A DNA stretch of 64,000 bases, from NCBI GenBank assembly GCA_016192455.1, contig JACPUC010000006.1, forward strand, positions 1 to 64,000. Reading direction: 5' to 3'. This DNA is from Candidatus Tectimicrobiota bacterium (lineage in GTDB: Bacteria > JACPUC01). The position numbers and the translations under genes are program-made. Shown piece by piece: positions 18,261 through 27,666 of this stretch; positions within the stretch are counted from its first letter, which is position 1; each line of letters starts with the position of its first letter. The notes under the pieces are model-generated. The model made no database searches and was not told the origin of the DNA. It was given only the letters and a program-made list of their open reading frames with translations.

Positions 18261-19964
18261 ATGCGTGGACCAACCGCCGGGTCAGCAAGCCTTGTGATGC
18301 TCCTGTTCGTCGCCGTGATCCTGGTGGTCACGTTCTTCGCCGGCTTGGTCGTCATTCAAATTCCTGGCTTCGTGGCGTTGTCCGTCGGCCTCGGCCTCGC
18401 CATGTTCGTCCTTGCCTTCTTCAACCTCGATCTCGCTCTCTTCTTGCTCATCTTTGCCATGCTCCTGTCGCCGGAGTTCAGCGTTGGCGGTGGCGGCGGC
18501 ACCAGCATGGAAACCCAGCGCGGCGCGGTCATTCGCCTCGATGACCTCCTCCTCGTCCTGATCTCCTTCTCCTGGCTGGCTCGCATGGCGCTGCAAAAGG
18601 ACCTGGGCCTCATCCTGCGGACGCCCTTGAATCGGCCCATCATTGCCTACACCTTCGTCTTCGTCTTGTCCACCGGCCTGGGCATGATGGTGGGTCGGGT
18701 ACAAATCTTCTCCGGCTTCTTCTTCATCCTGAAGTACCTCGAGTACTTCGTGCTCTACTTCATGGTCTCCAATAGCCTGAGAACGAAATCGCAGGCCTAC
18801 CGCTACATCGCTGCCCTGCTCATCACGGCGGGGATCGTGTCGGTGATCGCGATCGTCCAGATTCCCGGAGGCCGGCGGGTTTCGGCGCCTTTTGAAGGGG
18901 AGCGCGGCGAACCGAATACCCTCGGTGGCTACCTGGTGCTGATGATCGCGCTCTCCCTGAGCATGGCGCTGACCATCCGCGACCGCGCCAAGACCTGGTT
19001 ACTCGTGGGTCTTAGCTTCATCATGGTCATCCCCGTCCTCTTCAGCCTGTCGCGCAGCTCCTGGCTGGCGATGTTCCCCATGACGGCGGTGCTCCTCTTC
19101 TTCTGCAAACGCCGCGGCTACCTCCTCCTGGGGGTGATCGTCATTGCCCTCCTGGCGCAGAGCGTCATTCCGCCTGAGGTGCGCAACCGCATCTTGTACA
19201 CCTTCCAGCAGCAGCGCACCTCCGTCGCGGTCGGCGGCGTGGCCCTCGATCCTTCGACCTCGGCGCGACTCTCCAGCTACTGGTCGGTCCTGACGGACGT
19301 CACCAAGCATCCCATTCTCGGCTACGGGGTGACAGGCTACCCATTTCTGGATACCCAGCTCATGAAAGTGCTTGCCGATACCGGGCTGGCCGGGGTGGGG
19401 ACCTTCCTGTGGCTCATCGCGGCCTTGTTCTACCACATCTGGTCCAGTCTCAAACGCGCCACGACTCCGCTGGAGGAGGGGATCGCGCTGGGGTTCCTGG
19501 CCGGACTTGCGGCCATGCTCACCCATTCCCTGGGTTCAAACACCTTTATCATCGTGCGCATCATGGAGCCGTTCTGGTTCCTGGCGGCAATCGTCACGCT
19601 TCTGCCGAGCCTCGAGGAGAAAGCCGCGGTGGAACCATCCGTGCCTGCTCCTCGCCGCTTGCAGCGTCGTCCCCTGCCGTTGCCAACGCGGCTGACGCCG
19701 CGGCCTGTGGGTCGAGCCGTGGCGCCGGAGCCTCCCGCCCCGAGCGAGCAGCCAGCGGAGCGCGCGCCTGAACCCCGGAGCAGGCGACCTGCCGGGCGCC
19801 AGCCCGCCCGCCCAAGTCCGCCGGCGCCGAAGCCCGGGCGGGGTGTGCGGATCAGCGGGGCCGTTGCAGCGCGAAGAGGCGGGAGCGCTTCAGCCCCAGG
19901 CGAGCCAAAAGATACTCGGCAAGGCAGTGGAGGAAGCGCAGGCCGTAGCCGACGCTCCGGATGA
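18261..19964 (+). CDS. O-antigen ligase/Wzy-type polymerase, 567 aa
   Basis: A polytopic inner-membrane protein with about ten to twelve helices and the large periplasmic loop of the Wzy_C/WaaL family. That loop contains [20 protein letters not shown] and later [14 protein letters not shown], the conserved region of the family. It would polymerise or ligate the polysaccharide made by this locus. The last 115 residues are a Pro/Arg/Ala-rich tail not expected in the family. The tail overlaps by 113 bases the end of the next gene on the opposite strand, so the overlap may have shaped its odd composition. The ATG at 18261 precedes the first helix; the longer open frame is noise. Confidence 0.85.
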   Translation: MRGPTAGSASLVMLLFVAVILVVTFFAGLVVIQIPGFVALSVGLGLAMFVLAFFNLDLALFLLIFAMLLSPEFSVGGGGGTSMETQRGAVIRLDDLLLVLISFSWLARMALQKDLGLILRTPLNRPIIAYTFVFVLSTGLGMMVGRVQIFSGFFFILKYLEYFVLYFMVSNSLRTKSQAYRYIAALLITAGIVSVIAIVQIPGGRRVSAPFEGERGEPNTLGGYLVLMIALSLSMALTIRDRAKTWLLVGLSFIMVIPVLFSLSRSSWLAMFPMTAVLLFFCKRRGYLLLGVIVIALLAQSVIPPEVRNRILYTFQQQRTSVAVGGVALDPSTSARLSSYWSVLTDVTKHPILGYGVTGYPFLDTQLMKVLADTGLAGVGTFLWLIAALFYHIWSSLKRATTPLEEGIALGFLAGLAAMLTHSLGSNTFIIVRIMEPFWFLAAIVTLLPSLEEKAAVEPSVPAPRRLQRRPLPLPTRLTPRPVGRAVAPEPPAPSEQPAERAPEPRSRRPAGRQPARPSPPAPKPGRGVRISGAVAARRGGSASAPGEPKDTRQGSGGSAGRSRRSG

Positions 19965-20595
19965 AGGAGATCGACGAGGCCTCCCGCATGTAACGCACCG
20001 GGATGGGCGCATCGCCAAGCCGAAAGCCGAAGGCCACCGTCTGAACCAGGAGCTGCGCGTCGAACTCAAACCCATCGCCGTTCCGCTGGAAGGGGATGGT
20101 CTCGAGCACCTCGCGCCGATACACCCGAAAGCCGGAGTGCACCTCGCCGAGGTTCTGTCCCAGCACCACGTTGCTGATGATGGTGAGGAGCCGATTGAAG
20201 AAGTACTTGTAGGGCGGCATGCCGGACGAGAGCGCCTCGCGGCGGGTGCGGATGCGCGAGCCGAGCATCAGGTCGCAGACGCCGTGCTCGATGAAGCCGA
20301 GGAAATAGGGGATGAGGCGGCTATCGTACTGGTAGTCGGGATGCAGCATGACGATGACGTCGGCTCCGGCTTTTAACGCCGCTTCATAGCAGGTCTTCTG
20401 GTTGCGACCGTAACCGTAGTTGCGGTCGTGGCAGTGCACCTCCAGGCCGAGGGAACGGGCAATCGCCACGGTGGCGTCGCGGCTGCCGTCGTCCACCAAG
20501 ATGATGCGGTCCACGCAGTCAGCCGGAATGTCGGCAACCGTGCGCGCCAGGGTTCGGGCCGCGTTATAGGCGGGGAGTACCACCACCACACGCAC
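19852..20595 (-). CDS. Glycosyltransferase family 2 (dolichyl-phosphate mannosyltransferase-like), 247 aa
   Basis: A GT-A fold enzyme of the DPM1/ArnC branch without membrane helices. Motifs: [14 protein letters not shown] at the start, [12 protein letters not shown] for nucleotide-sugar binding, MLHPDYQYD as the DxD-like site, and [15 protein letters not shown] with [10 protein letters not shown] later. It probably transfers a sugar to a lipid carrier or growing glycan. The frame is open to 21072, but only from the GTG at 20595 does it look like protein, and GGAGA lies eight bases upstream of that GTG. It is the only leftward gene in this part of the EPS region and runs tail to tail into the ligase gene. 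Confidence 0.85.
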   Translation of the reverse strand: MRVVVVLPAYNAARTLARTVADIPADCVDRIILVDDGSRDATVAIARSLGLEVHCHDRNYGYGRNQKTCYEAALKAGADVIVMLHPDYQYDSRLIPYFLGFIEHGVCDLMLGSRIRTRREALSSGMPPYKYFFNRLLTIISNVVLGQNLGEVHSGFRVYRREVLETIPFQRNGDGFEFDAQLLVQTVAFGFRLGDAPIPVRYMREASSISFIRSVGYGLRFLHCLAEYLLARLGLKRSRLFALQRPR

Positions 20596-21378
20596 CGTCG
20601 TGTTCTCCGGCGCAGTGCCGCATCTCGGCGCGGGGGCGGGAAGGCTGCCTGCCGCGGCCTTCACGAACCGGTTTCGAAAGCCAGCCGCGATCCGGCGCGC
20701 CGTGCCCCCAGAGCAGCCCCTGCCGCGGCGAGCGGGGCCGCCGCGCGCGGCCCCAGGAAGCCTGCGCTGCCGCAGGCGGAGCGCTCGCCCGGCGTGCTCA
20801 TCGGCTGCGGAGTGTACCATACCATACGATGACCGCGGAGGGTACCGTGGCCGCGGGCTCCGTCGAGCCCGTTGTCGGTGAACTTCGCCGACAGGCGGCT
20901 GGCGCGGCCGGCGGCGCGCCGCCGGCGACTCTCCCCGTGCGGCCAGGCGCTCGCTGCCGCGCGAGCTCGCATGAGCCCCTCCGAGCAGTCGCGGATGAGT
21001 CGGCTGGAGGTCTCGAACACCCGCCCTTGGGTCCATCGCGGGAGCGCAACTTCCAGGACGCCACGCTCGCATCGCCTGCCGTGTTCAGTGCCGGCGTGGT
21101 GAGCGAGCGGCAGCGACGCTCGATCTCAGGTCATCCAGGCGATGAGGCGGCAAGCCGGCCGCTCCAGTCCAGGGCCGGGCCGCCGATGCTCAGGCGCCTG
21201 CAGGGCACGCCGATCCTTCCCCCACGCCGAGGCGCCATGCTACACTGCGCCGCACCCCCTCCCTCCCGCACCAGCCGCGAGGAGCAGCGCGGGCCGCCGG
21301 CGGGGCGCCACGCCGCAAGGCTCGGCTGACGGCCGCCGGGGCAGCCGAGCCATCTCCTGACCTATCCGGTTGCCACGC
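20596..21378. other. Long divergent intergenic region
   Basis: About 780 bases between the leftward GT2 and the rightward flippase. Several frames are open, but all read as Arg/Ala/Pro noise. I found no convincing gene, promoter or terminator. Confidence 0.4.
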
Positions 21379-22689
21379 ATGAGCAGTCGCTTGCTGCAAC
21401 GGCTTGTAGGTTCGAAGCTCCTGGGTTCACAAGGATCGTTGCGGCAGAAAACCGTCGCCGGCAGCCAGTGGCTCATGGCGCGCTCCGCGGTGCTGGGTTT
21501 CACCGATCTGCTGCGGGCGGTCGTCTTCGCGCGCATCCTCTTCCCGGATGATTACGGCCTCATGGCCCTGGCCATGATCCCCATCGGCCTTTTCGAATCC
21601 TTCTCAACCACCGGCATCGACATCCTCATCCAGCGGGACAGCGACGAGTTTCGCCGCAAGCTGGAGAGCTACTGGACCATCAAGCTCGTACGCGGCTTCC
21701 TTCTCACCCTGCTCACCTGGTTCGCGGCGGAGCCGCTCGCCAGCTTATACCAACGACCTGATCTCGTTCCCTTGGTGCGCTTCCTGGCGGTGCGGTTTCT
21801 CATCCTCGGCGGTTGCGGGTTTGGCAAGGAAGTCAGGCAGCGCAGCATGGATTTCGTCAGCGTGGCGGTGGTTGAGTCCGCCAGCTCGGTTGCCGTCCTC
21901 CTCGTCAGCCTCGGGGCGGTGTTCGTGTGGGGAAACTTCTGGGCCCTGGCCATCGTCAGCATGGCCACCGCGGTCAGTCTCCTGGTAAGCTCGTACATCC
22001 TCTACCCCTGGCGGCCGGGACTGCGCCTCGAACGCTCGATCCTCAAGGATGTGGCGGCCTTCAGCGGCAGCCTCGTCATCATGAACCTTTTGAACGCCTT
22101 CTTCTCCTACTTCGATACCGGCGTGGTTGGCAAGCTTCTGGGAGTGGAGGAGCTGGGCTACTACGCCAGAGCCTACTTCCTCGCCTTGATTCCTGTCACC
22201 TACTTCTCAAACGTCGTCGCCCCCATCTTCCTGCCGGTGTTTCGACAGGTCGCCGACGATGCGCCTCGTCTCCGCCGCGCCTTTGGCAAGTCCGCGCTGG
22301 TGATAGGGCTGCTCGTCCTCATCATGGGGGGAGTATTCTTCCTCTTCGCCCGGGAGATCGTGGTGATCGTCTATGGTCGGCGCTGGCTGCCGGTGCTGCC
22401 GGTGTTTCAGGTCCTCCTCATCTTCGGCCTCGGCAAGAGCATCGTGGCCATCTGCCCGTCCATCTTCTTCCTGCGCAACAAGCCGTGGATGATCACCCTC
22501 TCCGCCGCCGTGATGGTTGTGGTCTTCGGCGCCCTCTGCATTCCCCTGACCATGGCCTACCACCTCCTGGGAACGGCGTGGTCGGTGGTCATCGCCTCGC
22601 TCCTCTCCTACGCGCTCTCCTTCGCGCTCGTGGGGTATCTGCTGGCCAGGCCAGCCCAGAGCGGCGCGCAAGGCCGCGAGGCGGCCTGA
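21379..22689 (+). CDS. Lipopolysaccharide/exopolysaccharide flippase (Wzx/MOP family), 436 aa
   Basis: A membrane protein with about twelve helices of the MOP superfamily, closest in feel to the WzxC/teichuronic-type flippases. It shows the family start QKTVAGSQWLMARSAVLGF and FARILFPDDYGLMALAMIPI, and the central VGKLLGVEELGYYARAY. It moves lipid-linked repeat units across the inner membrane before polymerisation by the Wzy-type protein. No strong ribosome site; a TTG at 21370 is an alternative start. A glycosyltransferase follows on the same strand after 93 bases. Confidence 0.88.
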   Translation: MSSRLLQRLVGSKLLGSQGSLRQKTVAGSQWLMARSAVLGFTDLLRAVVFARILFPDDYGLMALAMIPIGLFESFSTTGIDILIQRDSDEFRRKLESYWTIKLVRGFLLTLLTWFAAEPLASLYQRPDLVPLVRFLAVRFLILGGCGFGKEVRQRSMDFVSVAVVESASSVAVLLVSLGAVFVWGNFWALAIVSMATAVSLLVSSYILYPWRPGLRLERSILKDVAAFSGSLVIMNLLNAFFSYFDTGVVGKLLGVEELGYYARAYFLALIPVTYFSNVVAPIFLPVFRQVADDAPRLRRAFGKSALVIGLLVLIMGGVFFLFAREIVVIVYGRRWLPVLPVFQVLLIFGLGKSIVAICPSIFFLRNKPWMITLSAAVMVVVFGALCIPLTMAYHLLGTAWSVVIASLLSYALSFALVGYLLARPAQSGAQGREAA

Positions 22690-22782
22690 GGCCGGCTGCC
22701 GCGGCGCCGCCGGGAGCTCGCCGGAGGCGGGGGTTACCGCGCTGCTGGCGCCGAGCAGGCGCCGGCCTGCACGAGGCCCGCG

Positions 22783-24018
22783 ATGTCCAGGCTGCCAAGG
22801 ATTCTCGTACTTGCCCCCGATCTCCCCTTCCCGGTGCGCGCCGGAGGCCAGATGCGCATGGCATCGTTGCTTCCGGCCATGGCGCGGGTCGCCACCCTGC
22901 GCATCGCCTGCATCGCGCCGGCTGTCCCGCAGGAGACCGCGCAGTGGGTACGCCGTCTGGGGGCCACGATCGCCCACTTCCCGCGCCCGCCGGTCAGAGG
23001 GATGCGGCTCTGGGGCGAGCGGGCGCGCATGCTCGCGACCGGCTCGAACCTGGTCTGGCGCAAGGCCGAGCAACGCTTCTTCGCGGCGCAGCGCCACGAG
23101 GTTGCGCCGCACCTCGTCTGGCTGGAGACGCCCTACCTGCTGCGCTACGCCTTGTCCTGGCGAGCGACCCTGCCGCTGGTCGTCGATTACTGGGGCACCT
23201 CCGGCGGGGCTCGGCGGGACTACCAGCACGCGCGCGGTCTGCGGCGACTCTGGGAGTGGCTGCGTTGGCGGGCCGCCCTTGGCGGCGAGCGTCGCTACGC
23301 ACGCCTGCTCCCCTACCTCGTCACCGTCTCCAGCCTCGATGCCGCCCACTTCCGCGCCCTGACGCCGGAAAGCCGCATCTGGGCCATCCCGAACGGCCGG
23401 TTCGGTGGCGCAGGCGAGGCCGGAGCCGGCGCCTGGGAGCCGCCGCCGAACCCGCAGCAGCTCATCATGACCGGCGACCTCGGCTACCGGCCCAACGTTG
23501 ATGCGGCCCAGTACTTCGCACGGCAGATTCTGCCGCTCATCCAGGCGCGGCGGCCGGAGGCCCGGCTGCGGCTGGTGGGACGCGATCCGCTCCCCGCGGT
23601 GCTGGCGCTGGCGCGTCTCCCCGGCGTCGAGGTGCAGGGGTACGTGCCCGATCTCGCCGCGGCCATCCGGCAGGCGGCGGTGTACATCCTGCCGATGCGC
23701 CTCGGCTCCGGCATCCGCTCGAAGCTCTTCGATGTTTTCCCGCTCGGCAAGCCCATCGTCTCGACGACGGTCGGGGCGGAAGGCCTTGAGCTGGTGCACA
23801 ACCAGAACTGCCTCATCGCCGATACGGCGGAGGAGTTTGCGCGCGCCTGCCTCTACGTGCTGGAGCATGAGGCGGAGCAGCGGCGGCTCGGCGCCCAAGC
23901 GCAGCGCCTGGCCCTTGAGGTTTACTCGCAGGCGAACGTGGAGCGCCTCGTCGCGGCGGCTCTTGGCGAGATGCTGCAGGCTGGCGCCTGCTCCCCCGAG
24001 AGCAGGTGGGGCGTCTGA
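22783..24018 (+). CDS. Glycosyltransferase family 4 (exopolysaccharide), 411 aa
   Basis: A GT-B enzyme. The N-terminal half starts PRILVLAPDLPFPVRAGGQM, a form typical of EPS-locus transferases. The C-terminal half has the acceptor motif QLIMTGDLGYRPNVDAAQYF and the donor region SGIRSKLFDVFPLGKPIVST, where the usual EGFG-type Glu motif is replaced by SGIRSK. That matches the TIGR03087-like group linked to exosortase EPS loci, from memory. It is the last gene of EPS region one; a broken integrase follows within 75 bases. Confidence 0.85.
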   Translation: MSRLPRILVLAPDLPFPVRAGGQMRMASLLPAMARVATLRIACIAPAVPQETAQWVRRLGATIAHFPRPPVRGMRLWGERARMLATGSNLVWRKAEQRFFAAQRHEVAPHLVWLETPYLLRYALSWRATLPLVVDYWGTSGGARRDYQHARGLRRLWEWLRWRAALGGERRYARLLPYLVTVSSLDAAHFRALTPESRIWAIPNGRFGGAGEAGAGAWEPPPNPQQLIMTGDLGYRPNVDAAQYFARQILPLIQARRPEARLRLVGRDPLPAVLALARLPGVEVQGYVPDLAAAIRQAAVYILPMRLGSGIRSKLFDVFPLGKPIVSTTVGAEGLELVHNQNCLIADTAEEFARACLYVLEHEAEQRRLGAQAQRLALEVYSQANVERLVAAALGEMLQAGACSPESRWGV

Positions 24019-24089
24019 ACACCTCGGCGCCGGCATTGCGATCTGCGATCTGGTAGCAAAGGCTCCTGCTTGGGGCGATCTCCTTCGTC

Positions 24090-24460
24090 GTGCGCGACCT
24101 GTTTGAGCAGCACCTTGAGAAACACGCGCTGCCCAAGAAGAAACCGAAGAGCGTCTACGAAGACCGGCGCCTGGCGAACCAGCACATCTTGCCGAGGCTG
24201 GGGAGCAGACGGGTGGCCGAGGTAACGCGGGCGGACGTGGCGCAGCTTCATCATTCCTCTCGGAGCGCCGGCGCTGGTGGTGCTGGCGAAGCTGCCGCGC
24301 CTGAAGGGGAGTGACGACGTCTTGCCGGAGGTCAGTGGCGTGCGGAAGTGGTGGGAGCGTTTGCGGGAGCGCGCCGGCCCGGAGGGGGTGCGGCTGCACG
24401 CCCTGCGGCATAGCTTCGCCAGCGGGCGGGCCGTGTTGCGTGCCGATGAAGAGAAGGAGT
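24090..24460 (+). pseudogene. Broken tyrosine recombinase (phage-type integrase)
   Basis: Two pieces in different frames. The first, 24090 to about 24262, is the N-terminal SAM-like DNA-binding domain (VYEDRRLANQHILPRLGSRR and VAEVTRADVAQLH). The second, from about 24277, holds the catalytic-domain piece ending VRLHALRHSFASG, which is the Arg-box with its His. The stretch between them, including the first catalytic Arg and the Lys, is missing, and the catalytic Tyr end is gone. The frame runs straight into the ribosome site of the next SDR gene. This is an inactive scar of an integrated element. Confidence 0.75.
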
Positions 24461-24467
24461 GGGCGAG

Positions 24468-25226
24468 ATGGAACGATTTGCTGGGCGCACCGCCGTGGTG
24501 ACGGGGGCCGCATCGGGGATAGGCCGCGCTACCGCCTTGCTGTTGGCGCAGGAGGGGGCCATTGTTATAGCAGGCGACATCAACGCCGAGGGGGTGAACT
24601 CCACCTGCGCCACCATCGAGGCCTCCGGCGGCCAGGCGCTGCCCTGGGAAGTCGACGTGGCGCGGCGCGACCACGTGGAAGCGTTCACCCAGGCAGTGGT
24701 GGATCGGTTCGGCCGGATCGACGTGCTGATGAACATCGCCGGCATTGCACGCCGCGCCAACTTCATCGATTTTGACGAGGCGGTATGGGACCGCATCATG
24801 GACGTGAACCTGAAGGGGGTGCTGCACCTGTCGCGCACGGTGGCGCGGCACATGGTGGAGCGCGGCTACGGGCGCATCGTCAGCATCGCCTCCACCGCTG
24901 GCGAGGTCGTCTATCCCCACCTGGCGCCCGCCTATCACGTCTCGAAAGCTGGCATCATCCAGCTCACCCGTTACATGGCCCAGGAGCTGGCGCCGCACGG
25001 CGTCACCGTCAACGCCATCGGGCCGGGCATCATCGCCACGCCCAACACCGAGCCGTCGATCAGCGATCCGGAGTACGTGAAGACGGCCATGGCGCGCATC
25101 CCGATGAAGCGCTGGGGACAGCCGGAGGACGTGGCCTACGTGGCCCTCTTCCTGGCCTCGGATCACGCTGCCTACGTGACCGGACAGACGCTCTTCGTCG
25201 ATGGCGGCATGCTGACGCTCTTTTGA
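24468..25226 (+). CDS. Short-chain dehydrogenase/reductase, 252 aa
   Basis: A classical SDR. TGAASGIG lies at about residues 12-19, DVLMNIAG replaces the usual NNAG, the catalytic set is IVSIASTAG with YHVSK, and the C-terminus is the standard VTGQTLFVDGGM. The ATG at 24468 is preceded by AAGGAG at 24454-24459; a GTG at 24459 is also in frame. It sits directly after the integrase scar and 58 bases before the split ThDP decarboxylase genes, on the same strand, so it may act on the aldehyde or hydroxyacid of that pathway. That link is an inference. Confidence 0.85.
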   Translation: MERFAGRTAVVTGAASGIGRATALLLAQEGAIVIAGDINAEGVNSTCATIEASGGQALPWEVDVARRDHVEAFTQAVVDRFGRIDVLMNIAGIARRANFIDFDEAVWDRIMDVNLKGVLHLSRTVARHMVERGYGRIVSIASTAGEVVYPHLAPAYHVSKAGIIQLTRYMAQELAPHGVTVNAIGPGIIATPNTEPSISDPEYVKTAMARIPMKRWGQPEDVAYVALFLASDHAAYVTGQTLFVDGGMLTLF

Positions 25227-25284
25227 TCCGGCAGGCGGCGGCACCGTCGCGCTGCGCCCACCTTCCCCGCACGAGGAGACAGGC

Positions 25285-25788
25285 ATGACGCCAGCAACCG
25301 CGAAGGTTATCATTGAGGGCTTGAAGCAGGCCGGCATCAACTTCGTCACCACCCTGCCGGAGTTCAACCTGCAACCGCTGGTGCAGGCGATCCACGACGA
25401 TGCGGAGATCATTCACGTTCCCGTCTGCCGCGAGGAGGAGGGCCTCGGCATCTGCGCCGGCGCCTACCTTGGCGGCAAGCAGGCAGCCATGGTGCTCATG
25501 AACACCGGCTTCCTGCTGTCGGCGAACATCCTCACCACCCTCCACTACCACACGCAGATTCCCGTGCTCATGCTCATCGGCTACTCGGGTGGCATGGGCG
25601 AGCCCTACCCGGCCCATACCTCGCTCGCCAAGGTCACCGAGCCGGTGTTGCGCGCCCTTGACATTCCGTACGAGCTGGTGGGCCGCGTCGACGCCATGCC
25701 GAAAGCGATAAGGTACGCGCAGGTGCAGGCCCGGAGCTCGCGACAGCCGGCGGCCATCCTCATGTACCAGGATGTCCTCTTTACCTGA
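25285..25788 (+). CDS. ThDP-dependent decarboxylase, alpha (PYR) subunit, 167 aa
   Basis: The PYR-domain half of a split thiamine-diphosphate decarboxylase, like sulfopyruvate or phosphonopyruvate decarboxylase alpha. The start has KVIIEGLKQAGINFVTTLPE, the conserved cofactor-activating Glu falls in PVCREEEGLGICAGAYLGGK, and VLMNTGFLLSANILTTLH follows. It has no PP domain of its own; the next gene supplies it. A good ribosome site, GAGGAGACAGGC, precedes the ATG. The real substrate cannot be told from sequence; a 2-oxo acid is expected. Confidence 0.82.
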   Translation: MTPATAKVIIEGLKQAGINFVTTLPEFNLQPLVQAIHDDAEIIHVPVCREEEGLGICAGAYLGGKQAAMVLMNTGFLLSANILTTLHYHTQIPVLMLIGYSGGMGEPYPAHTSLAKVTEPVLRALDIPYELVGRVDAMPKAIRYAQVQARSSRQPAAILMYQDVLFT

Positions 25789-25836
25789 GTCCTGAATCGC
25801 ACCAGCGAAAAGCGCCGAACGGCGAAAGGAGCGGTG

Positions 25837-26436
25837 ATGAAACGGTATGATTGCGTGAAGGTCTTGGCGTCGGAGGTTTCGGAGGACACTCTGGCGGTGG
25901 TGACGATCGGCGGGCTGCGCCACGAGTGGCACCATGCCCGGCCGAGTCCGGCCAACTTCTTCATGAACAACATGGGCGGGGCGTCATCGGTTGGCCTTGG
26001 GCTGGCGCTGGCGCTGCCGCACCGCAAGGTGGTGGTGGTGGACGGCGACGGGGCGCTGCTGCTCAACCTCGGCATGCTGGCGACCATCGCCACGCAGGCG
26101 CCGCCCAACCTGGTCCACGTGGTCTTCGATAACCAGGTCTACGACTCCACCGCCCGCGTGCCCACCGCCACGGCCCACGGCGTCGATCTCGCCGGCATGG
26201 CGGCTAGCGCTGGTATCGCCAAGAGCTTCCGCGTCACCGACCTCGAAGGCTTCAAGGAACGCTGCCACCAGGCACTGCAGACCAACGCCACCACCTTCCT
26301 CTGCGCCAAGGTGGAGCCGGGCACCGCCGATGTCCCCGACCTCCCCGTCGATCACGTGGAGGTGAAGTTGCGTTTCGTGCGCTACCTCGAGAAGACGGAA
26401 AAGCTCTCCATCCACGGCCTGCCGCCATTGGAGTAG
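25837..26436 (+). CDS. ThDP-dependent decarboxylase, beta (PP) subunit, 199 aa
   Basis: The pyrophosphate-binding half of the same enzyme. The ThDP/metal motif is VDGDGALLLNLGMLATI (GDG, then Asn at the usual distance), followed by VVFDNQVYDSTARVPTAT. A strong AAAGGAG lies six bases before the ATG; a GTG one codon earlier is also possible. It is 48 bases after the alpha gene and so very probably co-transcribed. Together they resemble ComD/ComE-type sulfopyruvate decarboxylase. About 30 extra residues at the C-terminus (RFVRYLEKTEKLSIHGLPP) go beyond the domain. Confidence 0.82.
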   Translation: MKRYDCVKVLASEVSEDTLAVVTIGGLRHEWHHARPSPANFFMNNMGGASSVGLGLALALPHRKVVVVDGDGALLLNLGMLATIATQAPPNLVHVVFDNQVYDSTARVPTATAHGVDLAGMAASAGIAKSFRVTDLEGFKERCHQALQTNATTFLCAKVEPGTADVPDLPVDHVEVKLRFVRYLEKTEKLSIHGLPPLE

Positions 26437-26454
26437 GCGAGCAGTGGCGGTTGC

Positions 26455-26568
26455 TTACTTTGCCGGAGCGAAGCCCGGGGATCGCTCGCTGGCGTAGCGG
26501 CCGTGGCAGGTGGTGCAGGTCGGCAGCATCTCTCCGAAGAGCCGCACCAGGAGGAACTGATCATGGTT
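26455..26568 (-). pseudogene. C-terminal stub of a cytochrome c
   Basis: A 37-codon leftward remnant that ends with LFGEMLPTCTTCHGRY. The CxxCH motif close to the C-terminus resembles class II-type cytochromes. Upstream of the stub the frame turns into noise at the edge of the IS256 remnant, so the body of the gene was lost, probably with the insertion. Confidence 0.4.
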
Positions 26569-26689
26569 GCGGGCCGGAGGAGAAAAGCGCGCTGACGTGG
26601 TGCTGGCCGCCGATGGTGGCCGCGACTGCCGGTGGGCGCTGACGGCGGCGGAGGTCGCGGCGCTGGGATTCGGCTTCGAGGCACCGGGC

Positions 26690-27616
26690 TGAGCCGAGAG
26701 CTTGCACGCCTCAGGCGCCACGCTCAGCCGCGAGGTGGCGACCTTCCAGCAGTGCGCCCTGGCGGACCCACTACCGCTATGTGCCGCTCGACGGCGTGGT
26801 GTCGAAGGTGCGCGGCGCCGTGGGTGTCCAGCGCAAGGTGGTCTTTCCTGCCTGTGCGTCGCAGGCAGACAAGTGCGCCCTAGGGATCAGCGCGGAGGGA
26901 CGGCGCGAGCTCCTCGCCCTGCGGGTTGCCGAGGCCGGGAGCGAGGCCGCCTGGATGGCGCTCCTCAACGACCTTTGCAGCCGCGGCCTGCGGGGACGGG
27001 CCTTGCGCCTCATCGTCACCGACGGCTGCCCCGGCCTGAAAGCCACCCTGGAGAGGGTTAACTCCTTCGCCGCTTCTCAGCGTGCTGGTTCAATGCCGTG
27101 CAGAACGTCCTCGCCAAGGTCCGCAGGCGCGATCAGGAGGCGGTCCTGAAGGGAGCCCGCGCCATCTCCGGGCCCCCGTGCGACGCGCCGCCCTGTCTGC
27201 CGACAGGCAGGCGTGGGCGCCATTTGGGCCTGCGCTTGGCGCGGCGCTTACCCCGAGTCCGCGCAGTGCCTGGAAAAGGACCTGGACGCCCTGCTGGCGC
27301 ACTGCTGCGAGCCGCCCGCCTTGCGGCCCACGCCCTGGACCACCAACCCCATCGAGCGCTGCTTCCGCGAGGTGCGCCGCCCTGTCTACCCGCCAGGCAG
27401 GCGCACTCGCCCCCTGTCTGCCGACAGGCAGGGATGGGGGGCTTCAACGACCAGGCCTCCCTGAAGCGCATCATCTACAGCGTCGTGCATCGCTTCAACG
27501 CCCAGTGGAAGAAACGGGAGCACCGCCCTTTACAAAGGCGTTTCTCCAAAAAACTCTTGACAGTCCCGCAGGACGCCAACGTGCTTGCTATTCGTCAATG
27601 GTCTCAACTAGAATGA
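26690..27616 (+). pseudogene. Degenerate IS256-family (mutator) transposase
   Basis: Pieces of an IS256 transposase spread over several frames. The first DDE Asp region is HYRYVPLDGVVSKVRG near 26775. Then come CALGISAEGRRELLALRVAE and ALRLIVTDGCPGLKATLE (second Asp) up to about 27060. VLAKVRRRDQEAVLKGARAI follows after a frame change near 27100, TPWTTNPIERCFREVRR near 27335 in another frame, and the C-terminal MGGFNDQASLKRIIYSVVHR to the stop at 27616. Four copies of a short palindrome interrupt it. No functional product is possible. I could not define terminal inverted repeats. Confidence 0.75.
26847..27433. repeat. Short imperfect palindromes inside the IS256 remnant (four copies)
   Basis: A unit of about 22 bases with core CCTGTCTGCCGACAGGCAGG lies at 27191-27212, 27412-27433 and, more diverged, 27380-27402 and 26847-26870. 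Each can fold into an 8-bp hairpin with one G-T pair. Each falls inside transposase-derived sequence and breaks it. A related palindrome occurs at 43866-43881 in the terminase remnant. Confidence 0.65.
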
Positions 27617-27666
27617 GCTACTTTCCTAGAAAAGGACCGCGGGAATGACCAGAGGGAGGGAATGAA

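Noticed and set aside
6427-24018. Exosortase gene expected with this ATPase type
   Set aside because: No multi-helix protein with exosortase Cys/Arg/His motifs is visible, and no PEP-CTERM tail was seen in the window.
22207-24513. Leftward 768-codon frame opposite flippase and GT4
   Set aside because: A shadow of two clear genes, rich in Arg/Pro/Gly.
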